A stretch of 64,000 nucleotides of DNA from the NCBI GenBank assembly GCA_963930775.1, contig OZ005698.1:8562501-8626500 (forward strand), given 5' to 3'. The position numbers and the translations under genes are program-made. Shown here one piece after another: positions 1-21,300 of the stretch. Below the pieces are notes generated by a model, which saw only the letters and a list, made by a program, of their open reading frames with translations, did no database searches and was not told the origin of the DNA. Position 1 is the stretch's first letter; each line of letters begins with the position of its first letter. Source of the DNA: Cliona cf. orientalis. Its lineage: Eukaryota > Porifera > Demospongiae > Clionaida > Clionaidae.

Positions 1-1
1 A

Positions 2-2764
2 GCAGGCTCCATCCAAGAGGAAGACCAGGAAGTCGACAACATGGCTGACGAACTCTCTGATACTGGCTGGGAGACCGACCTCGAAATTGAAGGTACCTGT
101 TGAATCTGAGCACTCGTATAGATTGAGAAATATTCCCCATGCATATGGGTTAAAGATAAAATTAATGGGGTCAATTATTCTTAAAAGTCAAGATTCAATG
201 GAGGTTCATGACTGATTGTTTCCGATAAATCAGTGCCCCATAATTTGATATCTCCTGTAAGTTCAATTTATGCCAGGTTGTGCCGATATTAATTTTTATT
301 TTTAAATATTTTCAGAGGAGAAGGAGGAGTATGATGCAACAGGTGGTAAGGCCTACACTAAGGCCTGCAAGGCACTGGGGATCATCCCGGCAAGATACTT
401 CCTTCGTACCGTCCAAGCCAAGGAGCCTAACATTAGCATGGCCCACCACGGCGTGGGACCAAAGGGAGCAAAGGCAATATCCATCGCTTTAGCCGTAAGA
501 ACACTCACCAATGAGAGAAAAGAAATAATTATTATAATTTACATCACCAGAATTGTGATAATATTAGCATGCTTTTCTCTGATTTGGAGCACAAAATAAT
601 TATTTTGCACCTTTACGTTGATTGATGTTAATTTTGCAGCCTAATACTAGTGTGACGCGTCTTGACCTCAGTGACAATGGTCTTGGGACAGAAGGAGCCA
701 TTGCCATATCCACCATGATGAAGGAAAACTGCTACATCTCTCATCTTGTATGTTCCTCTCTCTAGATCTCCCTTCGTCTCTCTCTCTCTCTCTCTCTCCC
801 TCTCTTTCTCCGTCCTTCCCTCCCTCTCTCTCTCTTTCTCTCTTCCTCCCTCCCTCTCCCTCTCCAATCTCCAATATTTTTTCTCTCATTTCCTCATACA
901 TGCAGGATCTCTCAGACAATGTTATGGGTCCCCCTGCTGCATATGCCATTGGCCTTATGGTGGGCAGCAACAGCACACTAGTCTCCCTAGGGCTAAGAGG
1001 TATTATATATATTATATAGACAAAAGTACATGAAATTTGTCACCACATCATTAAAAGTTGATGTTTTCGTTTTATAGGAAATAAGTTTGATGATAGAGCA
1101 GTTGAACCAATAGCAGAACTAATCAAGGTATACATAACAATATAGACTAGACATTATGATGTATATACAATAATAGAGCCTGCTTGCTTACTGTAGTGTC
1201 ATTGCATGTGCAAGACCAAATAATTTTAATATCAAGGGGTGAATGTAGTTGCTTCAGTACAAATGCATAATTTATGTATTATTCTAATTTTTCTTCCATT
1301 CAGTCCAGTTTCCACATCAAACACCTTGACCTGAGCTACAATGAATTTGGAGAGCAATCAGGAGAGATCCTGGGACCTGCTATAGGTAAAAAAAACAAAA
1401 AACAATTTGTTCGATGCAAACTATTAGACATTATGCATGATATTGTGCATTTTCAGCTGAAAGTGAGGCTCTTCAAACACTAGACCTAAGCTGGAATCAG
1501 ATCCGAAGAAAAGGTGCTAAGGCCGTCGCAATTGGACTTGCAGTAAGAGACTAGACTGCACACAGATACGGTCATGTAATTGAGCTGGATGATTTCTCTT
1601 TCTCTCTCTTCCATCTTTCTTTTAGAATAATCAGTCTCTGAAGGTGATGAACTTGGCGTACAATGGTTTTGCCAATGAGGGTGCTATAGAGGTAGCTAAT
1701 GCTCTGAAATTAAATTCCACTCTCAAGGAGCTAGATATTACGTAAGCTGATTTGAGCCAGCCCCCCCCCCCCTTCCTAGGTCAATAGTACAAGTGTTAGA
1801 CCAGCTTGATAGATTAATAATACAATCAGTTTCTTGATTTTCTGTCCTTTTTTTTCCCCAATACAGGAGTAATCGTATCACCACTGATGGAGCTATAGTG
1901 ATAGCAAAAGCTCTTCCTGCCAACGAGAGCCTTACTGTCCTCAAAGTAACTATATACAATATCAATAAAAATAACAATAATATTGACTATGGTTGCTTTG
2001 AAACTTTGCAGATAGGAAAGAATGCTCTCCAAATGCCTGGCATCTATGCTATTCTGGATGCAGTACGCACAGGTTCTGGCAGTAGTTCACTAGAGCACCT
2101 AGGCTTCGATGGAATGACCATCACCCTCGATGTGGAAAAAACTCTTAAAGAGATGGAAGAGACCCACCCTAACTTGGAGATTGTCCACGGAGGCACGGGC
2201 GGATATCAGGTTCCCAAGCCACTCCCAACGCCCATCGAGAAACTGATGAAGTATTGCATTGATAATGGTGTCAGAATGGTAGACCTGTTTCGGTCCTATG
2301 ACAAGGAAGAGAACAACTCTCTGTCTGAGATAGGGTTTAGGGATGCACTGAGAGTGAGTTATTTCAATGAAGAAAAGTCGTTACCGTAAATCGCAAATAT
2401 TTCGTGCAAAAATAATTTTCAGACAAACAACCCTGTGCCGCAATATCGTTAATATTGCGTATGTATTTTCGCACAAGCCTGGCTGTCCGAAAATATTTTA
2501 ACAACAAAAAATTTAATATTTGCGATTTACAGTATGTGATTATTAAAAGTGGTTAATTAATTTCCCATGTACATGTAGCATATCAGTGCTCCGCTGATGG
2601 GATTTGAGCGTCTGAAGCTGATGAAAGAGTTCAAGGCAGACCCTCCCCTTCCCAAGCCGGTTGCCGGGGAGGGGGAGGGGGCGGAGGCAGGGGAACAGAC
2701 CACACCCCCTGAGCCACTGCTGAATGAAGATGGAACACCCATGGCATACATTGACTATTTGTGA
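2..2764 (+). CDS. LRRC74-like leucine-rich repeat protein (5' possibly partial)
   Basis: Eleven exons splice into one frame: 2-92 (ATG at 41), 316-494, 640-747, 906-999, 1078-1127, 1304-1385, 1457-1542, 1626-1741, 1867-1945, 2012-2353, 2579-2764. From the ATG at 41 this gives 457 aa with all phases consistent. The frame stays open to the window edge, so more N-terminus is possible. Exon 2 reads like the LRRC74 N-terminal block (tyrosine, ACKALGI, SYFL-like PARYFLR, then HHGVGPKGAKAI). Exons 3-10 each carry one ribonuclease-inhibitor-type LRR (LDLSDN, LDLSYNEFG, LDLSWNQI). Exon 10 ends in an EF-hand-like segment (LFRSYDKEENNSLSEIGF), and the last exon has a Pro/Glu-rich tail. The family has no firm biochemical role; protein-protein binding is expected. 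The TGA at 2762 overlaps a good donor (TTT/GTGAGT), so a further 3' exon cannot be excluded. Confidence 0.8.
775..870. repeat. TC-rich microsatellite in an LRR-gene intron
   Basis: TC/TCCC-rich low-complexity sequence between the donor at 748 and the acceptor at 905. It creates spurious Ser/Leu-rich ORFs on one strand and Glu/Arg-rich ORFs on the other. Confidence 0.9.
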
Positions 2765-3197
2765 GTCAACACTGCACCTATTCGGTAAAAGTATTGATTG
2801 CTTTTTTCTGCTTGTCTTTAGAAAATTGGCTGAATCTGCAGATTTGCTCTCAGTAGATAAAAGAACAGCTACTGTCAGCAGTTAGCTAACTAGAAAAAAT
2901 TTGCATATAATTCTGTATCTTCTGTGTCAAGTGTCTTAAATTTTCCTTAAAAATTAATATCCATGATCTTGCACTTGAGCGCATTATGGGTAAAATGGTA
3001 AAGGTCGTCGAGCTTACAAGTAGCGCAATGGGGGAAATCCCTACTTATGCCCTGCCCTCGATGTTGATGAGGCGTCGAGGGTAAGACCCTACCGTTTCCT
3101 CTTTATTACTACTCGAGCTCCATTTAGGAGTAACAAACATACGGAAAAGGATTGGTAGAAGGAGATAGAGCAGTGAACGGGTGCTAGGATAGCCGCC
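2765..3197. other. Intergenic region upstream of the RasGAP gene
   Basis: This stretch holds the 3' flank of the LRR gene and the presumed promoter and 5' UTR of the RasGAP gene. A short hairpin-capable segment lies at about 3053-3081 (arms CCCTCGA/TCGAGGG) and another around 3018-3050. No ORF or known RNA was recognised. The RasGAP start codon sits in a strong Kozak context (GCCGCCATGG) at its right edge. Confidence 0.4.
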
Positions 3198-14134
<10,937 letters not shown>

Positions 14135-14592
14135 TGTCATGTGACAGTCACGTGACTTTGATCACAATGTGGCTAGCGGGGTTAGAGCATTTAAAAACCG
14201 TCTTTTTTTATGTCCAACAATTATATTATCAACGCAACAACCAGAACATTTCCCCCCTTTATGTGTAGTGTGTGTGAAATATTATTATGATGGATGATTG
14301 GTTTATAATTTTTTTCATCATGATGTAATTAGGCCTCTCATTTTACAATCTTTGGTTATTAATTTGATGATGATAAATGTTTATACGTTAACCTTTGTAT
14401 ACTGGAAAGACTATTGTTCTGGCGTGCATGCGATAGCGCGTGGACAGTAGTACGCATGCGCATTTAGCAAGCGCATGTAACGTGGGTGTACGCACGCAAA
14501 GATGGATATAAAATCAATAGCACTCTGCCGCAGTCTAAATACCCCTCAACTTGCATTTGAATCAAAGATCAGGCACGATCAATATTATTGAC
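14135..14592. promoter_or_regulatory. Intergenic region with NRF1-like site upstream of Reeler gene 1
   Basis: This holds the 3' flank of the RasGAP gene and the presumed promoter of the first Reeler gene. TACGCATGCGCA at 14451-14462 is close to the NRF1 consensus (YGCGCAYGCGCR); a related palindrome precedes Reeler gene 2. The regulatory role is inferred from the motif only. Confidence 0.45.
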
Positions 14593-15443
14593 ATGAAAAT
14601 CTTCATCGCAGCGTTGGCGCTTCTAACTTTAGTCCTCGCTCGAGGAGTATCATCCTACTCGATCGGAGCTCCGAGTTTTGCGTGCGATCCACTCTCCCCT
14701 GTACCCATAGCGCATGGTGGAAACCCTCAGACCACTGCCGTGCCCTACACGATCGACATCTCCGGCTTCAACAGCAACGGAGTCTTGCAGTACACTCCCG
14801 AACAAACCTACACCCGTAAGGATCGGCATGCAACTGAATTATTATCGTAAACTGTATGTAAAAATTAATAGTATAATTATGATGTCGATATTAATTGATA
14901 ATTGATAATTGAGTCACGGGCGGCCACTGTACAGGTACTTGTAAATTATTGCGATTACATTATACCACAGTATCCCTGGCTGGAAATAGTGGGGAACTAT
15001 TTCGTGGATTCCTCATTCAAGCAAGGATTGTTGCTGATGACACCACCTATGCTGGAGTCTTTGGTGTAGTGGATAGCGATGACTCACAGCTCAGTGCTTG
15101 CTCTCGAAACACTGTAAGTCACTTCATATCAATCAGTTAGTAATAATAATTATTATTGATCATGCCTGATTAATTTTGATAGTCAGTACTATTAATTTTT
15201 TTATTGTAGTCTGGTATCACTCACACAAATGCGATGAATAAAACTTCTATCATGTTTTCTTGGACTGCACCTCCAGCAGGGACTGGGGCTTTAAGATTTA
15301 GGTATGGAATAATCATGATAATAAAATTACTAACTGCATGCATGTTGGCTAGATTATCTTTTGATGAATAGTGCATGAGACATTATCCTGTAGCTAATTA
15401 TTATTTTGCTATTATTGTTGCAATCATTATTTTATATAGGTGA
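14593..15443 (+). CDS. Reeler-domain secreted protein 1 (truncated)
   Basis: Exons 14593-14815, 14971-15113 and 15210-15301 encode a signal peptide (MKIFIAALALLTLVLARG) and a Reeler domain (GAPSFACDPL, GNPQTT, FRGFLIQARIV, GVFGVVD, ISFRW-like IMFSWTAPP). It is a tandem paralogue of the gene at 16342. The exon holding the last domain strands in that gene has no counterpart here. The next plausible acceptor (15439) gives an immediate TGA at 15441-15443, so the product stops at about 153 aa. An exon matching the paralogue's hydrophobic tail survives at 16027-16094 but cannot be joined in phase. It may be a decaying gene or a soluble variant. Reeler proteins in invertebrates are extracellular and often linked to immunity or reductase modules. 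Confidence 0.65.
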
Positions 15444-16026
15444 CTCTGGAGCTCTGAAGCTTGCTGGTGAGTTACGTGCATGGAATTTTAATTGGTTATT
15501 ATAGTGTCTATACCCACGGCATGCTAATTATTGGTAGGTTTTCAGCTGATGCATATACACTCTGCAAAAATTCTCTGTGGATCTAGCTATAATAGTTAGC
15601 TATTATTGTACACATGCACATCACATGTTGATCTAGATCAGTTCTAAGCATAGATCTAACTAACGCACATGTGCACAGAAGTATACACCACAAATATATT
15701 CATCTTAAAATTAATAATATATTATCCCAGGCTCAACTCATAGCAACTTAACTATCCCATAAAATTTGCCAGTATGCCTTATACCACAAGGGCTATAATA
15801 GAGTCTTCTATACTAATCTATTCTTGCTCTAATCTGAGATCTACAGAGCTGCTTGCAATAGATATTAATTTTTTTGTCAATGATAATAATTAAGGTGCAT
15901 GCACACAATTCTTATCCAGGCATGATGTTGACTGTATGATGAGGCAAAATTCTAGCAAGTAACACTACTGCATAGTGCGACTGTTTATGCGCATTAATTA
16001 TTTATTATACTTTTCTTGTACTGCAG

Positions 16027-16094
16027 ATATTGGGTTCTGGACAGTTCTACTGGTTGCAGCAGGTGTGATGCATGTCGTCAAGGAAATTATTTAG
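16027..16094 (+). pseudogene. Orphan hydrophobic-tail exon of Reeler gene 1
   Basis: After the acceptor CTGCAG the sequence reads IGFWTVLLVAAGVMHVVKEII then TAG. This is clearly homologous to the final exon of Reeler gene 2 (TGFWTTLMVALAVVLKATT). The upstream exons of gene 1 do not connect to it in frame, so it is either unused or part of a splice form I cannot see. Confidence 0.6.
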
Positions 16095-16217
16095 AGATGG
16101 TGTTCTCTGCAAGACATTTAAACGATTAGCTGGAACATTGTATTAGCCCATAGATTATATATTTAATAGCCTCTGGTATAGCGCCGTATGGCTAGCTAGA
16201 AATTTCACCACCCGATA

Positions 16218-16229
16218 TGCGCATGCGCA
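16218..16229. promoter_or_regulatory. NRF1-type palindrome upstream of Reeler gene 2
   Basis: TGCGCATGCGCA matches the NRF1 consensus exactly and lies 113 bases before the start codon. Use as a promoter element is inferred. Confidence 0.5.
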
Positions 16230-16341
16230 CTGTTATACACGCGCAAATGGTTATTCATTCAACGCGCGCGGTAGGCGGTAGTCTAGCCCATTCAATCCTG
16301 TACATAACGATTTCGATTTTCTTGTACTCTGCGAACTAAAG

Positions 16342-17538
16342 ATGAAGAGTCTGGTATCAGTTGTGGTTGCATTGGTCGTGCTCTACGCTCGAGGAATCGA
16401 GTCACGTCCAGAGGGAGCTCCTGCAGCAGCTTGCGATACTCTCGCTCCGTTTCAAAACCCAGCGGGACACGCCGACCCTCCTCAAACAACAATCGTGCCT
16501 TACATGATCAATCTTATTCCATTCAATAACAGTGGAACGTGGGAGTATAATCCTGGAAATACATATACCTGTAAGCTGATTTCATTTGAATGTGAAATTT
16601 AGCTAAATCCATCATAGAAAATTCTTAGTATCTCAAAAAAGGGGCGTGTACCCGCGATGTATAGCTCAGTCTAGCACAGTAGAATATTCATGATGCTAAC
16701 ACCACATGAATCTTAATCTTTTGCTGTGTACAGTGACCTTAACCGGTGTGAGTGGTCAGGAATTCAAGGGGTTCTTTGTTCAAGCAAGGATTGTGGCAGA
16801 TGACTCAACTCGTGTTGGGTCATTCGGAGTGGTGGATGCAGACAACTCTAAGCTACGCCCCTGCACCACTGACACTGTATGTCTTGCAACTTGCAATAAA
16901 ATAGGCATAGATCTACAACTTTAATCAAGAATACTGGTAAATTTTTTTGTGTAGGATGGGATTACTCATTCTAACAATGACACCAAGACCGCCATCTCCT
17001 TTAGATGGACTGCGCCACCTCAAGGAACAGGGACACTCAGATTTGGGTAGGGCATAATCATCACAGATATTGCAGTGGTACTTTAATTATCCCACAGCTA
17101 TGGGGAATAATAAATCTTGAAAATTCTCGCATTTATAGTTAGACATACTAATTCATAGATCCACCACCATGACTTAATTATTAATGGGGGGGGGGGGGGA
17201 TCTTGTAACACAGCTACAAATTGAATGACATTGTGTAGGTCACCATACCATAAACCACTCAGGCATGCAGCAGACTGAGCATGAATTTCAATCCCTTCTG
17301 CAGGTTTGCTGTGGTGAGGGAGAGGAACACCTACTGGGCTAATCAGCGTACAAGGATGATAGTTGAATCTGCAGCTGCACGCCTCACCAGTAATTAAGGC
17401 GCTACTATAATAATTATGCTACACTGACACTCACAGCAGAGCAGGTAAAATTAAATTTTGATTTTTTTTAATACAGATACTGGGTTCTGGACCACTCTGA
17501 TGGTTGCATTGGCCGTGGTGCTCAAAGCAACTACATAA
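16342..17538 (+). CDS. Reeler-domain protein 2 (signal peptide, hydrophobic C-terminal tail)
   Basis: Five exons give 203 aa with consistent phases: 16342-16570, 16734-16876, 16955-17046, 17304-17389, 17477-17538. The N-terminus is a signal peptide (MKSLVSVVVALVVLYARG). The Reeler domain follows (GAPAAACDTL, PPQTTIVPY, EFKGFFVQARIV, GSFGVVDAD, ISFRWTAPPQGTGTLRFGFAVV). The last exon encodes a short hydrophobic tail (GFWTTLMVALAVVL), consistent with a GPI signal or a single membrane anchor. If the last intron is retained, translation ends 3 codons later at TAA 17394-17396, which would give a soluble form. The function is unknown; extracellular placement is well supported. Confidence 0.85.
17170..17220. 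repeat. Poly-G run in Reeler 2 intron 3
   Basis: A run of about 13 G (about 17186-17199) lies in the intron between exons 3 and 4. Such runs are prone to length error in assemblies. Confidence 0.6.
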
Positions 17539-17842
17539 AGCGATGATAGATATTATTACATGCCACCTGCGTGCATGGTGGATTCTTGAAAACTGGAGTT
17601 ACGTATAGTCTAGCATTACAAATACATAGAACAGTAGCTGCTATAAATAAGACACTGTTATTGCTATTGGCTGATATTACGTTATTAGTACTGTGTATGG
17701 TATTATGTTTTTGCCTTCAAGTTAGTAGCTAGTCCAAGTTATGTCGACCTTACATAATACTAATGATCTCAAAAATTAATAGTATAGAACGGTTACCCTG
17801 TATGTGCACTTATAGCTATAGCTGGCCCCGGGATGCCATCAA

Positions 17843-18300
17843 TTAGTCACAAAGGTTTGTGCTTGAATTATTGTAATCCACTGTGTCCAGTACTGTTCCT
17901 TTCTTAAGGCAGTCCTCCAACCAGTTCACTGAGACCATCACGATATCGCTACTGATGGAGATATCGGGAAGCTTCTGTATAATATGAGAAATTTAGTTTG
18001 TTATCGAATCTGAGTCAGTGAGGCTGACAAATAGCTAACTTAAGTGTGATTTTTTTTACCTGTGCTGTAATTTTTTCACCATAAAGAATGTGTGTAGTCT
18101 TCTCATCAATAGTTGTAGAAATATCACCATCGTACGCCACTATGTACCGAGAGAGCTGCTTGCATTTCTCCTGGGAGCCCACCTCATGGAGATAGAAACT
18201 CATCCCCGAGAAGAGATTTGCTAGAGGTTTACAGTCAGAGGGAAGGAGAGGAGAGGCTAAGCTTGAGAAAGAAAAGCTGGAGCTTGGCTTAGAATGCAAG
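17843..18300 (-). other. C-terminal BRCT-like domain encoded by the last two CHD1L exons
   Basis: The sequence [16 protein letters not shown]...[13 protein letters not shown]...THILYGE, then [13 protein letters not shown], has the BRCT pattern: start strand, Gly-containing turn, TH-I strand, and the W of the third helix. It resembles XRCC1 BRCT2 in style. It is joined in phase to the macro part through a Ser-rich linker. BRCT domains bind phosphopeptides, DNA ends or PAR in repair proteins, which suits ALC1's role. Confidence 0.75.
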
Positions 18301-21300
18301 GATTGAGCCTGTGGCTTTGCTGAGTGTAATTGGTGGTACTTAGCACCTTTACGAGAAAAATAGTATCTTTACGTAATCCCAGTTAAAGATCATCTGAAAA
18401 TAAACTTGAGAATACAAGCCATAGCTAAATTTGAATCAGGATACATGTATGTCGGTATTCCTTTGGACGCCAGGTACTTCCTTATCAGTCGCTCTGTCCC
18501 ATACCAGTTGAAGTTGGGGGTGGAGTGTCCTATCCTTGGCAGATGAACACTAGCTGCAAGACAAACACAAATAAGAGATAAGTGACTAGCAACTAGCTAA
18601 TCTTTGATTCCATGACTATAGCTATACACGGACGGACCTTTTCTTCTTTTTGCCTCTCTAGCTACACGTTGAAGTCCTGCACTGAGAGCCGACAGTTTGA
18701 TGGCTGAAAGTCGACCACTGGAGTCTCTAGTCTGAGCCACGATAAGGCCAAGCTATTAAAAAAAATTTCATTGTCATTGAAGTACGTACCTATGTGAGCA
18801 GAATTTTTTTTATTACCAGATCTTTTCCTGATGATCTACTCATGAGGTCATCAATGGGAAAGATGTGCGCATCGCCCAAACTAAGATCCTTCATCTTGCC
18901 AGCCAACTCATACTTAGCCTGAGGCTCCGCAGAACGAGCAGAGAGGGCGGAGAAAACCCCACCCACTCCCCACCGACCAGAATCATCTACAAAATAAAAT
19001 TAAGAGTACTATAAAATATAGTTACAAAATTAAAATGATACATCACACACACTGAGATGATAATATTATTATGACTACTGGTACACATACAAAATTAGTC
19101 AGTACAATCATGTATTAAATTAATAAGATAATATTATTAGTTCTTAGCAGTAGCTAGCTATTGGGTTGTTGCTATTTCGACAGCGTCAGTGCTATCCCCA
19201 GTGTCTGTGATGCCCCCCACCACCATCAGCTGGTTGTCTGGGAGAACAGCTGCAAAGCACTGGCGTCGAGCGACCAACGTCTGGCTAACTACTTCCCAAG
19301 CATTAGCCGAAGGATTATACACGTGAATGTTTGTAATGGGTTTGTTGTCAGAATCCAATCCTCCAATGACCAACAGTTGATTGTTGAATGATACACAAGC
19401 GAACCATGTGACTGGTACATTAGCCGTCCTCTTCCAAACACTGCCAGCATCGTCCTTTCGGCTGTGTTGTGCTTTGAATCGACGTTTAGTCAACGTTGAC
19501 GATTTAGACTTGCAAGAGTGAAGGAGAGCACTCAACGAACACACGAAAGTCGAACGGTTCTTGTCCCATCCTCCTAGTATGTAGACACGATCACCGCACA
19601 TAGCAGTTGAAGCAGCCCACATGGGCTCTGGCAGGTGAGCAGCTGTAGACCACTGGTTTGTCCAAGTATTCATCACTTCGACCGTAGCCATCACAGGCGC
19701 TCCCTTTCCCTGCCCTCCCGCCACTATCAGGGAGGTACCAGTGCAGATAGCGGCAGTGTTGCTTCGTTTAGTAGGCATAGGTGGGAACTCTTCCGTCCAT
19801 CGTTTACGAGCTATCGAAGATCCTTCTCCGGTGAGGCTCAAAAGCTTATTGCTGTATATATCCTGTTGGCTACCCCCGACTAACGTAAGAAGCTTGTTCA
19901 CCACGACAAGAGGGCAATGGGAAAAGGGACAGTCGGGAAGTTGAGACCAATCCTTACTGGCTCGACATTCATAAACCTCTCTGCCACCCGGCTTGAAGTA
20001 GACAGAATTACCGTCCACCGCAACACCATAGAAGCTGCTCATTCTGTATGGTGCCTTGGGTCCTTCTCTCCAGTTTAGCTTGATATCGATCACTTCAGCT
20101 TCTTGTAAGCTCCCCGTTTCATTTTGTTGATCACTATCAGCTTGAGCCTGTCCTTGAGGCCTGGCCCGAGGTCGTTGATAGTCCTGTAAACTCTTAAGTT
20201 GATGCTCAAGTTCGTGCACTCTTTCCTCAAATTGCGATATCACCTGTTCGCTGGTCTCCATCTGCTCTTTGAGCTGTCTTTCTCGCTCTTTGATCATTTC
20301 GTCCTTTCCAATGATGTACGTATCCAATCTCTGTAGCTCCAGCTGGTTAGAACCAATCTCTTCCTGATACTGAACAGCTCTGAACTGCAATTCTTGGCAC
20401 TGTTGTCTCAGCTGCTCAATTTCATCTTCAGCAGTGCCAATGATCGTGTCTTTCCGTTGAATAGTCAGCTCTCTGTCTTCTAGCTGAGTGGTCTGCATGT
20501 GAATAACACGCTCCAGCCCCTCCACTTCTGCAACATGACGTTGTCTAAGCAAATCCAATTCTTTCTTATTTCCCTTTTCTCTGGTAGCAGCTGTTTCTGG
20601 TCCTTGAAGCTCTGGTGCCGCTTTTGCCTGGCAAGTCTGGCTTTTACTCTCTTCGTATTTGGGATTCTGTTTCAATGAAGCCATTCTTTCGCACAGCTGC
20701 TGTGCTAGAGGGCGCTCAGTGTCCTTATCCTTCAGGCAGTCAAGAGCTATCGATAGAAGAGGATGATTGGGATCGATTTTACCAATGTGATTCTGTCTTC
20801 GCTCGATTTCCGAGACTCTAACTTCGAACGTACCACTGGGTAAACCTGGATGACTGATGTCAACTTCTTTTCGTCTACTCCCAGGCTTGGGAAACTCTCG
20901 TGTCAAGATTTGCAAAACAATAACTCCAAACGAGAAGCAGTCTATCTTCTCGGAGTAGTCTGGCTCCTCCTTAACAGCCTCTGGTGGCATGTAGGCATCC
21001 GTCCCAGGACACATGGTGAAGGTAAGTTGGCTTATCTGAGGACTGTAATCACCTAGCCTTGCCATTCCAAAGTCAGTCACCTTGGCCCTCACATGACTGA
21101 TCAACAAGACATTGTTACCCGAAAGATCTCTGTGGATGATACTGTTGGAGTGGAGAAAGGAGAGAGCCAGAGTGATATCGTGACAAAGGTTGACCTGGAC
21201 GTAGTAAGGGAGAGGCTGTGAAGCGATCTCCAGAAAGTGGGTAAGGTTGGTGTCCATTAGTTCCATTAGCAGCGCTGGCAGGCCAGTGTCTGGATCAATG

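Noticed and set aside
628-1033. Ser/Leu-rich and Glu/Arg-rich ORFs on both strands
   Set aside because: They are translations of a TC microsatellite lying in an intron; real exons flank it in another frame.
3050-3085. Possible hammerhead-type ribozyme (TTGATGAGG next to a hairpin)
   Set aside because: The conserved GAAA box and cleavage triplet are missing, and the stems do not fit the three-way junction.
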